Positions 30,470-39,430 of a stretch of DNA of 64,000 nucleotides are shown piece by piece. A program made the translations under genes and the position numbers. Position 1 is the stretch's first letter. The number at the start of each line of letters is the position of its first letter. The stretch covers positions 86,104-150,103 of the forward strand of contig JAQTZZ010000006.1 of the NCBI GenBank assembly GCA_028687545.1, in the 5' to 3' direction. Origin of the DNA: Candidatus Wallbacteria bacterium. GTDB taxonomy: Bacteria; Muiribacteriota; JAQTZZ01. Below the pieces are notes generated by a model that made no database searches, had not been told where the DNA came from, and saw only the letters and a program-made list of their open reading frames with translations.

Positions 30470-31531
30470 ATGTGTTACAATGGTCGCATGAACCGAGAAA
30501 TATATTCAGACCAATCTGAATCCTGGATCTGGGAGCAAGCCTGGAAGTGGCGTGAATCACTGGAATGGGCATCCGAATATGTCGCCGACACTCTGGGAGG
30601 GATTCCCAAGGTCAGGAATTTAACGATTCATCCTTTTGAAGGCGGCAGCCTGCCTTTTTTTCCTGAGGGCGAGCGCAAGCTCTATGCCATGCACTTGAAA
30701 AGCCGGAATCTCTGGTTTGTGCTTTCCGACGAAGGGAAGAATCTTCCCAGGGAGGAAGGTCTTGAATTAGTAGAAATTATGGGTAAAGCCTGGCTGGCAA
30801 GCTTTTCGGAAAACATGGGCACTGAAATCCGGGGAGCATATCATAAATTTCAATTCAAAAACAGTTATCAGGGGGTAGCGGATCAGCTTCTTTCGGAAAC
30901 CCTCAGGGAACGGCGGAAATTCTTTTTTTCCCATTTTTCTCTGCAGGGATTGACTTTCATGGCGCTGATTCCGGAATTATGGGGTTTGACAGCTGAAATT
31001 GAAAATCCTGACCAAAAAAATGGTCGTGAATCGCAGTTCGAAATTCCTTCCATGTTGAATGGAATTGTGGCTCCAGGCGAGTTCCGCATTTCAGGCTCGG
31101 CCGAGCTGTCCTCAACCTGGTTTTCCAGCAGCCTGGCTGTCGTATTCCAGGCACCGGTTTCACGCCTGTTCGGACTGGGTCTTTTTGCAGTGGATGAGGT
31201 CCAGTGGTACGACAGGAATCTTTTTTATGGGTTGAATCCAGGAATTTGGTTCGCTCTCGACCAGATGAGGAGATCGTGCCGGGAAGGTGAAACTATCAGG
31301 GTCTCGGTCTTCGGCGGGGCAAATATTTTGATCCATCCGGATGAAAAATACAGTTCCGGCTTTAACAATTGGCAGTATTTTGATAAAATAAAAAATTGCT
31401 TCAAAATTGAACTGAGTTTTGAAGAAATCGGAGGGAACGCCAGCAGCAGAGTGTTGGTTTCGCCTTCAGAAAACCGGATCGAGCTGACCGACAGTCTGGG
31501 AAACAGAAAAAACTATGCTTTCCCGGTTTAG
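30470..31531 (+). CDS. unknown protein
   Basis: 353 aa (347 aa if the ATG at 30488 is used). GAGG lies only three bases before 30470, and a TACAAT at 30476-30481 would make 30488 a leaderless start. No signal peptide or membrane helix. Trp-rich N-terminus (SWIWEQAWKWRESLEW), mixed fold, a hydrophobic segment near 195-255. No family recognised. It overlaps the small membrane-protein gene that precedes the sigma factor. Confidence 0.7.
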   Translation: MCYNGRMNREIYSDQSESWIWEQAWKWRESLEWASEYVADTLGGIPKVRNLTIHPFEGGSLPFFPEGERKLYAMHLKSRNLWFVLSDEGKNLPREEGLELVEIMGKAWLASFSENMGTEIRGAYHKFQFKNSYQGVADQLLSETLRERRKFFFSHFSLQGLTFMALIPELWGLTAEIENPDQKNGRESQFEIPSMLNGIVAPGEFRISGSAELSSTWFSSSLAVVFQAPVSRLFGLGLFAVDEVQWYDRNLFYGLNPGIWFALDQMRRSCREGETIRVSVFGGANILIHPDEKYSSGFNNWQYFDKIKNCFKIELSFEEIGGNASSRVLVSPSENRIELTDSLGNRKNYAFPV

Positions 31532-31811
31532 CTGGAAATTAGCGAGTTTCATTGGTGTTATACTGTCGGCGGTCGTGTTGGTTTTCGCTGGTTTAAAGAA
31601 CGGGTATGTTGTAGGAATCGAAAAAGCCTTGATCGGATTGGCCGGAGGTTTTGTTTTTGGCGGCGGGCTGGGAGAAATCCTCTGCCTTTTATTTCCGGAA
31701 CTGAAGATGGAACAAGGCGAGGATAAGGAAAGAACAGATTTCATCTTTCCTGAACTCGATCCGGATGAAAAAAGTGTGAACAAAGAAAATGAGTGTAAAA
31801 TCAGTCGATAA
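31515..31811 (+). CDS. small membrane protein upstream of FliA-type sigma factor
   Basis: 98 aa. Two hydrophobic segments (about 8-27 and 35-60, the second Gly-rich: ALIGLAGGFVFGGGLGEILCLLF), then an acidic tail (PELDPDEK). GGAAA before the ATG; overlaps the gene before it by 17 bp. Similar small proteins sit before fliA in flagellar clusters, but I cannot name this one. Confidence 0.68.
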   Translation: MLSRFSWKLASFIGVILSAVVLVFAGLKNGYVVGIEKALIGLAGGFVFGGGLGEILCLLFPELKMEQGEDKERTDFIFPELDPDEKSVNKENECKISR

Positions 31812-31884
31812 GGGGTTTTCAACGGTAAGAACAGCAGCTGAACCTTCATTATCATCGCTTGTTTCCGGTAAACGAGGGGGAATC

Positions 31885-32646
31885 GTGTCTGAAGAAGAAC
31901 TGAAACTTTGGAATGACTATAAGGAAAACCAAAACCCAAAGGCCAGGGAGCGGTTGATAGTCAAATATACCCCTTTCGTCAAGCTGATCGCAGGCAGAAT
32001 GGCGATGAACCTTCCCAAGAACATTGAAGAAGGGGATCTGATGAGTTACGGCATGCTCGGCTTGATCGATGCAGTTGAAAAGTTTTCCCTGGATAAGAAC
32101 GTCAAGTTCGAAACGTACGCCCAGCTGAGGATCAATGGTGCCATCCTGGATGAATTGCGCAATCTGGACTGGGCTCCCAGATCCCTTCGCCAGAAGATGC
32201 GCGTACTGGAAAAAATCACAGATGACCTTTCACAGAAACTCGGGCGTACTCCGAATGATGAAGAGATTGCCCGGGAAATGAACATCCCTCTTGAAGAATT
32301 ATATAAATTGTATAATGAAACAAAGAAATCCCTTTTGCTTTCACTGAATGAAATATACGAGGACGAGGAATCCAGCTCGTCCAGACTCGATTTCATCAGC
32401 GACAACGGGCGCAACTCTCCACAGGAACTCCTGGAAAGCCAGGAACTCAAGGATATGCTTGCCAATGCTCTGGAAGAACTTTCAGAGCGTGAGAAGCTTG
32501 TTGTCACGCTGTATTATTACGAAGAATTGACCTTGAAAGAAATCGCCCAGATCCTCGGAGTTACGGATTCCAGGGTTTCACAACTTCATACAAAGGCTAT
32601 TCTAAGGTTGCGCGGCAAGCTGGGGAAAATGCGGAAATCTGATTAG
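31885..32646 (+). CDS. FliA/WhiG-family sigma factor (sigma28)
   Basis: About 253 aa from GTG 31885, which has GAGGGGG just upstream. An in-frame ATG at 31789 would add 32 low-complexity residues and overlap the previous gene. Region 2 (LIVKYTPFVKLIAGR...SYGMLGLIDAVEKFSLDKNVKFETYAQLRINGAILDELR), region 3 and region 4 helix-turn-helix (LTLKEIAQILGVTDSRVSQLHTKAILRLR) are complete. The family directs motility or developmental genes. No flagellar structural gene is in the window. Confidence 0.9.
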   Translation: MSEEELKLWNDYKENQNPKARERLIVKYTPFVKLIAGRMAMNLPKNIEEGDLMSYGMLGLIDAVEKFSLDKNVKFETYAQLRINGAILDELRNLDWAPRSLRQKMRVLEKITDDLSQKLGRTPNDEEIAREMNIPLEELYKLYNETKKSLLLSLNEIYEDEESSSSRLDFISDNGRNSPQELLESQELKDMLANALEELSEREKLVVTLYYYEELTLKEIAQILGVTDSRVSQLHTKAILRLRGKLGKMRKSD

Positions 32647-32662
32647 CAACAAGGAGATGGGG

Positions 32663-34498
32663 ATGACAAATCAATTGATTATGGAAGCCCCTTCAATCGA
32701 AGAATGCCTGAAAAAAGCTTGTGTTGAGCTTAAATGTCAGAAAGAAGATCTTGATTTCGAAGTTCTGGCTGAAGGCAAGAAAGGTCTCTTCGGCCTGGTC
32801 AGCCAGAATTTCAAGCTGCGTGTCCTGCTTAAAAAAACTCTATTGAGTGACGAAGAAAAAATCGACAAAGTACTGGATGATGTACAGAAACTGGCTGTGG
32901 AAATCAACGGTTATTGCGACATCAGACGCGAAAATGACGGTATTTTTCTGATAATCACCCCTCCCCGGGGAAAGGGCTCCAGGATCACCCTGGATCAGGC
33001 TGCGAAATTTGTGGAAGAGTATGGAATCGTGAATGTGGATTTTGACGCGATTTCTGAAGCTGTTAACCGTTCAGACGAGAAACCTGTCAGAATCGCGGAA
33101 TTCGACCCGGCTGTATACAAAGACGGAGAAGCGCAGCTGATTCTAAGCAAAGACCTGATGACTATGGAGTTGATCCTTGTATCCCCGAAGGGCGGCAATC
33201 CGGTGTCATTCGAACAGGTCATGGATTTGATCCGGGAGAACGGCGTCAAAGTCAAGCTCAAGGAGAATGAAATTAAAGAGGCCATTTCAGGCAATATATA
33301 CAACAAGGCGATTGTGATTGCTGAAGGCACACCCCCGAAGAACGGGTCTGATGCCAGGATCGAGTATAAATTCAAGCCCAAAAAGGATAAGCTTGCACCC
33401 TCTCTGCGTGATGACGGCGGAGTCGATTTCAAGAAACTCAACCTGATCGATAATATCGTCAAAGGCGAGAAAATCGGAGAGAAGATCGCAGCAACTCCCG
33501 GTGAACCCGGCCAGAACCTGCTCGGTGAACTGGTAAACGCGATACCAGGCAGGGATATCATGCTGATTCCAGGTAAAAATGTTGTGCTTGGCGCTGACGG
33601 ATTGACGCTGATCGCTATGATCGACGGGCAGGTCTGCTTTAAAAAAAACGTGCTCAACGTGATGCCGGTATTAACTGTGGCCGGGGATGTGGACTATGCC
33701 AGCGGAGATCTTGATTTTGCAGGGAATGTGGTTGTCAAGGAAAACATCCTCGACGGTTTTACGGTGAGTTCCAAGGGTGACATTGATGTCGGCAAGACTA
33801 TCGGTGCAAGCTATGTCGAAGCTACCGGAGATATCGTCGTCATGGGGGGAATACTCGGCAAAGACAAGGGCGAAATCAAGTGCGGAGGCAGCCTGTTCGC
33901 AAAGTTCATAGAGAACTGCAGTATCGAGGCCAAGGAAGAGGTGATTGTGGAGCGTGCGATTATGCACAGCAGGGTAAAAGCCAAGCGTGTAATAGTCACC
34001 AGTTCAAAAGGGCTGATCGTAGGAGGCGAAATCCAGGCTGAGGACGAAGTGGAGGCAACTGCGATCGGTTCGACCATGGCCACCAAAACCTCGATCATAC
34101 TCGGTACCAGCAGGGAGCTGCTGCAGCGCATGGCGGATCTGGATAAAGCCTGCAAGGAGACTGTGGCCAATCTTACCAAAGTCAATCAGGCTGTCGGCAT
34201 GATTCAAAAACTCAAGGAACGTTCCGGCGAACTGAACGAGGAGAATCAGAACAAGCTTAACAAGACACTGGCCATCAAAAAACAGCTCGATGTCACCATG
34301 AAGGAACAGGACGAGAGCAAAACCAAGCTGGATGAACAGCTCGAGTCCGCCAGAGGCGGGAAGATCAAAGTCCAGAAAGTCATATATCCCGGGGTAACCG
34401 TCACTATCGGTAAAAGTGTACTCCAGGTCAAGGAGGAGATCAAATCCGCCTGCCTGGTATATGAGGAAGGCTACGTGAAAATCAAACCTTATGCCTAA
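32663..34498 (+). CDS. FapA-like (DUF342) protein with N-terminal Jag_N domain
   Basis: 611 aa from ATG 32663 (AAGGAG six bases upstream). An N-terminal Jag_N-type segment (SIEECLKKACVELKCQKEDLDFEVLAEGKKGLFG) is followed by the FapA/DUF342 core (residues about 180-450): repeated strand turns such as AGDVDYASGDLDFAGNVVVKENILDGFTVSSKGDIDVG form a right-handed beta-helix. A coiled coil follows (about 480-570). FapA proteins are linked to flagella and cell-surface assembly. Same strand as the sigma factor, 16 bp behind it. Confidence 0.85.
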   Translation: MTNQLIMEAPSIEECLKKACVELKCQKEDLDFEVLAEGKKGLFGLVSQNFKLRVLLKKTLLSDEEKIDKVLDDVQKLAVEINGYCDIRRENDGIFLIITPPRGKGSRITLDQAAKFVEEYGIVNVDFDAISEAVNRSDEKPVRIAEFDPAVYKDGEAQLILSKDLMTMELILVSPKGGNPVSFEQVMDLIRENGVKVKLKENEIKEAISGNIYNKAIVIAEGTPPKNGSDARIEYKFKPKKDKLAPSLRDDGGVDFKKLNLIDNIVKGEKIGEKIAATPGEPGQNLLGELVNAIPGRDIMLIPGKNVVLGADGLTLIAMIDGQVCFKKNVLNVMPVLTVAGDVDYASGDLDFAGNVVVKENILDGFTVSSKGDIDVGKTIGASYVEATGDIVVMGGILGKDKGEIKCGGSLFAKFIENCSIEAKEEVIVERAIMHSRVKAKRVIVTSSKGLIVGGEIQAEDEVEATAIGSTMATKTSIILGTSRELLQRMADLDKACKETVANLTKVNQAVGMIQKLKERSGELNEENQNKLNKTLAIKKQLDVTMKEQDESKTKLDEQLESARGGKIKVQKVIYPGVTVTIGKSVLQVKEEIKSACLVYEEGYVKIKPYA

Positions 34499-35552
34499 AG
34501 TTTTTCTGATTTTTCTGATTAGCTTTTTTCAGTTTCCGCTTCATGCGGAGAGCAACGGGTTTCAAGTTGCCAGGGGGTTAAATTATTACTGCCTGAAAAA
34601 TCAGAAATTCGACGGACCCCTTGTAATACATATCCTGATGATGGATTTATCTAATCCTCAACGAAAAATCAAGATCGTTCTGGCAGGAGACAAATCCAAC
34701 GAAAGGAATACTCTCACCGCGATCTGCAGGAGCGCCAAGCCACTGGCAGCCGTCAACGGCACTTATTTCGGCAAGGAAACAGGGACCCTCGGGATTCTGA
34801 TGAGCAACAGGGAACTTCTAAGCGTCCCTCTCAAGAGCCGGACCGCCTTCGGAATCACGGCCGACCGCAGGGAAATCTGGGGCAATCCTGTCTTCAAGGG
34901 GATGGTGGAATTCCGTGAGAGCGGCCGCTCATACTCACTGGATGGGATCAATCAATGCACCAGCCGCAGCCAACTGGTCCTTTACACGCACGATTTCGGC
35001 ACTTTTACCCCTGTACAGCCGGGATGCAGGGAGTTTGTGATCCTGCGGGACACAGTGTTCGGCCTGGGTGAGGGCGGCAGCCTGATCCCGCCGGGAGGAT
35101 ATGTGCTTGGGGCATATGGCGACTATGCAGAGTCCCTCAAGTCAGTGAGCCTGCTGGAACACGTCAAAGTGATGAGCGGGCTTGACTATAGATGGTCTTT
35201 CGCCGAATATGCCATCGGCGGCGGGCCAAGGCTTCTGCGGGACGGCAAGCTATGTCCCTTCGAGGACCGGGAGCAGTTCCAGAACGACATTCTGGTCGGA
35301 CGCGCCCCCAGGACTGCGCTGGGCACCATCGACAACAAGATCGTGATGGTGGTGATAGACGGGAGGCAGCCTGACTACAGCATCGGAGTCACTCTGGAAG
35401 AACTGGCCGAAATCATGCTGAATCTCGGCTGCAAGAATGCCCTGAATCTGGACGGGGGAGGTTCAGCCACGATAGTCGTCAACAATCAGCTTATGAATCG
35501 TCCCTCTGACGGCCGCGAGCGTCCGATCAACAACGCTTTGTTACTTTATTAG
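34491..35552 (+). CDS. secreted phosphodiester glycosidase (NAGPA family)
   Basis: 353 aa. Signal peptide MPKVFLIFLISFFQFPLHA. Family signatures: AAVNGTYFGKETGTLGILMSN, FGIT, a late AIGGGPRLLRDGK, RAPRTALGTI and NLDGGGSATIVVN. Related bacterial enzymes (YigE-like, uncovering-enzyme domain) act on sugar phosphodiesters, probably in the envelope. It overlaps the FapA-like gene by 8 bp. Confidence 0.88.
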   Translation: MPKVFLIFLISFFQFPLHAESNGFQVARGLNYYCLKNQKFDGPLVIHILMMDLSNPQRKIKIVLAGDKSNERNTLTAICRSAKPLAAVNGTYFGKETGTLGILMSNRELLSVPLKSRTAFGITADRREIWGNPVFKGMVEFRESGRSYSLDGINQCTSRSQLVLYTHDFGTFTPVQPGCREFVILRDTVFGLGEGGSLIPPGGYVLGAYGDYAESLKSVSLLEHVKVMSGLDYRWSFAEYAIGGGPRLLRDGKLCPFEDREQFQNDILVGRAPRTALGTIDNKIVMVVIDGRQPDYSIGVTLEELAEIMLNLGCKNALNLDGGGSATIVVNNQLMNRPSDGRERPINNALLLY

Positions 35553-35569
35553 AATTTCTCTACCATAGT

Positions 35570-35623
35570 TGAAGTCAATGTAAAAACAGTGATACTATTA
35601 ATGCATCGAATGCAATAATAGTG
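35570..35623 (+). promoter_or_regulatory. promoter with overlapping operator-like palindrome
   Basis: TTGAAG (35570-35575), 18-bp spacer, TACTAT (35594-35599). A 29-bp inverted repeat at 35595-35623 (ACTATTAaTGCAT-cga-ATGCAaTAATAGT) overlaps the -10 and reaches the Shine-Dalgarno of the AAA gene, as an operator would. The binding protein is unknown. Confidence 0.55.
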
Positions 35624-35631
35624 AGGTTAAC

Positions 35632-36930
35632 GTGATTCAAAGAGAACTAATGGAAACTATTGCCCCTTATCTCGAACGGCCGGAATTTCTGGCTGTCATT
35701 GGTCCGCGCCAGGCCGGAAAAACCACTTTGCTGGAAATGCTTAGAAACCATCTCGTTGAAAAGCACGGAATACCGTTTGAAATGACCGGCTTTGTCACCT
35801 TCGAAAACCGTAAACACTTAGTCCAGTTTGAATCAGATCCGGTATCCTTTGTGCGCTCGTTTGTGCCCGGGGAACGCACAGGCACCTTCTACCTCATGAT
35901 TGACGAGTTCCAATACGCTGAGAATGGCGGACAGAAACTGAAGCTTGTTTACGATACACAGAAACAGATCAAGGTGATCGTAACCGGGTCTTCGTCGCTC
36001 GAAATAGCAGCAACCGGCAGGCACATGACGGGCCGCATGCTGTATTTCATGCTCTACCAGTTCGGCTTCAGCGAGTTCCTTAAAACCCGGGACAACAGGC
36101 TTCACGAAATCTACCTGGAAAACAACCGGAAGATTCTGGAGCTGCTCCTGAAAGACAGGCGGCCTGAATTTGAGAACGGCTGTGATCTTTTCAGGGACGA
36201 ATTTATCACTCGTTTTGAAGAATATTCCGTATTCGGGGGATATCCGGCAGTGGTGCTCGCTGATACTGACGATATCCGCGCCAAGATCTTGGAGGATATC
36301 TTCAACGGCTATATCATGAAAGACGTTAAAGGACTCCTGGAACTGGCCACAGACAGGAACCTGCTTCTGCTTGCGAAACTCCTGGCCACCCAGACCGGGA
36401 ACATTGTCGTTTACAAAAACCTTGGCCAGGCTGCCTCACTGGACAGCCGCAATCTCAAGAAACACCTCTCGCTGCTCGAACAAACCTTCATTGTACGGGA
36501 AGTAAAACCTTTCTTCAGGAACAGGCAGAGCGAACTCTGCAAGAATCCGAAGTATTATTTTATCGACCAGGGGTTCAGGAACTGCCTGCTCGGAAATTTT
36601 TCGACTCCTGATCAGAGGACTGACGCAGGAGTACTGGTCGAAAATACGGTTTTTACAAGATTGAACAATCTGCTCGGCAGCATGGAACGGCTTAATTTCT
36701 GGCGGACCAAGGCTGGCGCTGAAGTCGATTTCGTGATCAGCAGGGGAGAAAAAATCATACCTGTCGAAGTAAAGTACTCCGATTTTAAAAGCCCGCAGAT
36801 CACACGGAGCCTGTCCAGTTTCATCGATACTTTTTCGCCTGGGATCGCCTGCGTGCTCACAAAAAACTTCATTGGAAGCATGAAAAGAAATGGCACTGCA
36901 GTATTTTTCTTTCCAGTGTATTACCTTTAG
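35632..36930 (+). CDS. AAA ATPase with DUF4143 domain
   Basis: 432 aa from a GTG start with GAGG upstream. Walker A GPRQAGKTTLLEM, Walker B YLMIDEFQY, sensor VIVTGSSSLEI and RMLYFMLYQFGFSEFL. The C-terminal DUF4143 domain includes GAEVDFVISRGEKIIPVEVKYSDF, the PD-(D/E)XK-like core. The family is widespread in accessory regions; biochemical role poorly known. It stands alone behind its own promoter with a palindromic operator. Confidence 0.9.
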   Translation: MIQRELMETIAPYLERPEFLAVIGPRQAGKTTLLEMLRNHLVEKHGIPFEMTGFVTFENRKHLVQFESDPVSFVRSFVPGERTGTFYLMIDEFQYAENGGQKLKLVYDTQKQIKVIVTGSSSLEIAATGRHMTGRMLYFMLYQFGFSEFLKTRDNRLHEIYLENNRKILELLLKDRRPEFENGCDLFRDEFITRFEEYSVFGGYPAVVLADTDDIRAKILEDIFNGYIMKDVKGLLELATDRNLLLLAKLLATQTGNIVVYKNLGQAASLDSRNLKKHLSLLEQTFIVREVKPFFRNRQSELCKNPKYYFIDQGFRNCLLGNFSTPDQRTDAGVLVENTVFTRLNNLLGSMERLNFWRTKAGAEVDFVISRGEKIIPVEVKYSDFKSPQITRSLSSFIDTFSPGIACVLTKNFIGSMKRNGTAVFFFPVYYL

Positions 36931-37022
36931 GCATGTTTCTCAGGAAATTGTACTACCATCTGGCAGGTTACACTTTTGTGGAAGGGATGACAGCGTTTGC
37001 CCTGCCATTTCACCTGAAATAG

Positions 37023-37051
37023 TTGTCAACCATTTCGGAAAACATTACAAT
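37023..37051 (+). promoter_or_regulatory. promoter of the GNAT-LuxE-LuxC operon
   Basis: TTGTCA, 17-bp spacer, TACAAT, 43 bp upstream of the first start codon. Five of six bases match consensus in each box. Confidence 0.7.
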
Positions 37052-37094
37052 TATTCATAAAGTTTTACAGCTTCCAAAAAAAGGTGGTGTACCA

Positions 37095-38273
37095 ATGATT
37101 CCCAGTTTCAGGAGAAAAGTCCGGATCGGGGACCAGGAGTTCCTGATCGCCACAGCCAGAAAACGCGATGTCAAGGCGATCCAGGAACTGTATAACGAGG
37201 TTTACGAGGGCAATTTCACGCTGCCTGAAATCATCCAGCGCAAAAAGATGGAAAAAATCATGTATGACGAAAGCCATCTCTGGATACTGGCAGTGCAAAA
37301 CAAGAGGATCTGCGCCTCATACATCTTTGCCATCGAGCTGGAGAAGAAAATCGGCAAGCTTTATGCTGCAGTCGTGCACCCGGATTTCCGGGGAAACGAC
37401 CTGATGGTGAAAATGATCACTTGCACAAAAAAATATCTGGAAAAAGAGATGAACATCTATCTGGATACTGTCTACGCCACTTTCCGCACTGTGTCGCTCG
37501 CTCCGCGCAAAGTGCTGTCAGACATGGGATTCAAGAGCCTGGGCATCTTCCCCAACGTGCACAGGGTGGACGAGGAAGAAACGCACGGGCTGCAGGCCTG
37601 GATCTCCGAAGAAGCAGTCAGGAACCGCAAGAAACCGCCATTTCTGCTGCCTGAGATGATCCCGATCTACGATGTTGTGCGCCAGGAGATGGGGCTTGAA
37701 GAAGCCATAATCTGCGACGAACATAAGGAACGTGAGCTCAAGTTCGACAAAATACTGCAGGGTGAGATCGTGAAAAAGACTTTCCTTGCTTTGAAGAAAA
37801 AAGGGGGCCTGTTTTTCGACTTTTTCCCGCTGCATGAACCTAACTACTGTTTCGAGAATTCTGCCGAATCGATCAAAGTATTCATGTATGTAGAAGAAAA
37901 GGACGGGCATTCATGCGTTACCGGAATCCAGGCCAGGCAGAAGGACGATCTGGCCAGGATCCTGAAAGGTGTGATCAGCACCGGTGCCACTCTCAGAATG
38001 GACTACATCGAATTACTGGTATCAGGGTATGACATCAAGCAGCAGAAATCTTCGCTGGACGCCGGGTTCCTCCCTTGCGCCTATTATCCGGCTTTTGACC
38101 TTGCCGATGGAGAGAGGCTGGATTTCATAGTCTGCGCCTATTCTTCGCGTGAGCTGAATTTCTCCAATGTGAAACTTTTCGAGACAGACAGGCAGTTCAT
38201 TGACGCCTATCTGCAAAACACCCCCTATAAAAATATACTGCCCAAAATTTACTGCGAGAAGCGGAAAAAATAA
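37095..38273 (+). CDS. GNAT-like acyltransferase, LuxE/LuxC operon
   Basis: 392 aa. ATG at 37095 with AAAGGTGG upstream; in-frame codons back to 37023 overlap the promoter. N-terminal GNAT-fold domain (about 1-170): LWILAVQNKRICASYIFAIELEKKIGKLYAAVVHPDFRGNDLMVKMI, where HPDFRGNDL is the acyl-CoA-binding loop, degenerate from R/QxxGxG/A. The C-terminal half (about 190-392) is a second, less clear domain that could be a repeated GNAT fold. First gene of a three-gene operon with LuxE-like and LuxC-like genes. Likely acyl transfer to an unknown acceptor. Confidence 0.75.
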   Translation: MIPSFRRKVRIGDQEFLIATARKRDVKAIQELYNEVYEGNFTLPEIIQRKKMEKIMYDESHLWILAVQNKRICASYIFAIELEKKIGKLYAAVVHPDFRGNDLMVKMITCTKKYLEKEMNIYLDTVYATFRTVSLAPRKVLSDMGFKSLGIFPNVHRVDEEETHGLQAWISEEAVRNRKKPPFLLPEMIPIYDVVRQEMGLEEAIICDEHKERELKFDKILQGEIVKKTFLALKKKGGLFFDFFPLHEPNYCFENSAESIKVFMYVEEKDGHSCVTGIQARQKDDLARILKGVISTGATLRMDYIELLVSGYDIKQQKSSLDAGFLPCAYYPAFDLADGERLDFIVCAYSSRELNFSNVKLFETDRQFIDAYLQNTPYKNILPKIYCEKRKK

Positions 38274-38308
38274 TTACAGGCATTAGAAAAGACTATTTAG
38301 GAGTCATG

Positions 38309-39430
38309 ATGGATAAAATGGACATCCTGATCGAGAAACACGCTCCTTATGAAACAGGAAAACCTGCGCAAAAGGCTTTTTATGATGCGCTCAATGAATG
38401 TTTTGATTTTCATTATTCCAGGAACGATCTTTTCCGCAAAAATGCGGATTTCTTCGGAAAAAAGTGCCCCAGAAGCGATGCAGATCTTCCCGCTTATCCT
38501 TATCTTTTCGTGGATCTTTTCAAATCCAGGCGGATGTGCAGTGTCAAAGCCCGCGAGATCAGGATCAGGTTATCCTCGTCAGGCACAGGCGGGAGGAAGA
38601 GCTATCATTACCTTGACGGGATCAGCCTTTCCCGGATAAAACGCATCGTGGCCAAGACTTTCGATGACCACGGACTGGTGTCTGACAAGCGCTGCAACTA
38701 CCTCTGCTTCACCTATGACCCGAAGGTGGCTAAAGATGTCGGCACTGCCTTTTCCGACAAGCTGCTGACCGGGTTGACTCCCCGGGCTTCAGTATATTAC
38801 AGCCTGAAATTCAACGATAAATCCGGAGAGTTTGAGTTCAACGAGCAGGAATGCGTGGAACTTCTGAAAAAATACCAGAAATCCGGCCTTCCCCTCCGTA
38901 TCCTGGGTTTTCCCGCTTACCTCTGGAAAGTACTTACTTCCCATCATGGTGATTTTTCGTTTCCAGCCGACAGTTTCGTGATTACCGGAGGCGGCTGGAA
39001 GCTGCATACCGGCGAGGAAGTACCCAAGCAGGTCTTCAAAGGCATGATCGGGAAAAAGCTCGGCATTGCTCCTGACCATATTGTCGACACATATGGGATG
39101 GTGGAACACGGGATTCCTTACATTGACTGCCGGGAGGGAAATTTCCACGTGCCGATCTATGCCAGGGTTCTGGCACGCGAACCGTTGAGCCTTTCCGTCA
39201 TGCCATACGGCGGGGAAGGCATCGCCCAGCTCGTTTCGCCTTACATGCACTCCTTCCCGGCTGTCTCACTGCTTTCTACCGACCGGATCAGCATGGGTGA
39301 AGGCTGTGCCTGCGGCAGAAAAACACCTTTTTTCAATATTCTGGGCCGCGGCGGGGTGAAAAAGCATAAAGGCTGTGCGATCAATGCCGCTGAACTGCTG
39401 GCCAGGCAGGAAGGGAGACGTCATGCCTGA
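38309..39430 (+). CDS. LuxE-like acyl-protein synthetase
   Basis: 373 aa from ATG 38309 (AGGAG five bases upstream; the adjacent ATG at 38306 is an alternative). Adenylate-forming motif IRLSSSGTGGRKSYHYL, LGFPAYLW, ITGGGWKLHTGE, DTYGMVEHG and the C-terminal GVKKHKGCAIN with a Cys matching the acyl-accepting Cys region of LuxE. In luminous bacteria LuxE activates fatty acid with ATP and passes acyl to LuxC. Overlaps the LuxC fusion by 8 bp. Confidence 0.85.
   Translation: MDKMDILIEKHAPYETGKPAQKAFYDALNECFDFHYSRNDLFRKNADFFGKKCPRSDADLPAYPYLFVDLFKSRRMCSVKAREIRIRLSSSGTGGRKSYHYLDGISLSRIKRIVAKTFDDHGLVSDKRCNYLCFTYDPKVAKDVGTAFSDKLLTGLTPRASVYYSLKFNDKSGEFEFNEQECVELLKKYQKSGLPLRILGFPAYLWKVLTSHHGDFSFPADSFVITGGGWKLHTGEEVPKQVFKGMIGKKLGIAPDHIVDTYGMVEHGIPYIDCREGNFHVPIYARVLAREPLSLSVMPYGGEGIAQLVSPYMHSFPAVSLLSTDRISMGEGCACGRKTPFFNILGRGGVKKHKGCAINAAELLARQEGRRHA

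Noticed and set aside
35192-35374. 60-codon frame inside the NAGPA gene
   Set aside because: Shadow frame of a well-supported gene.
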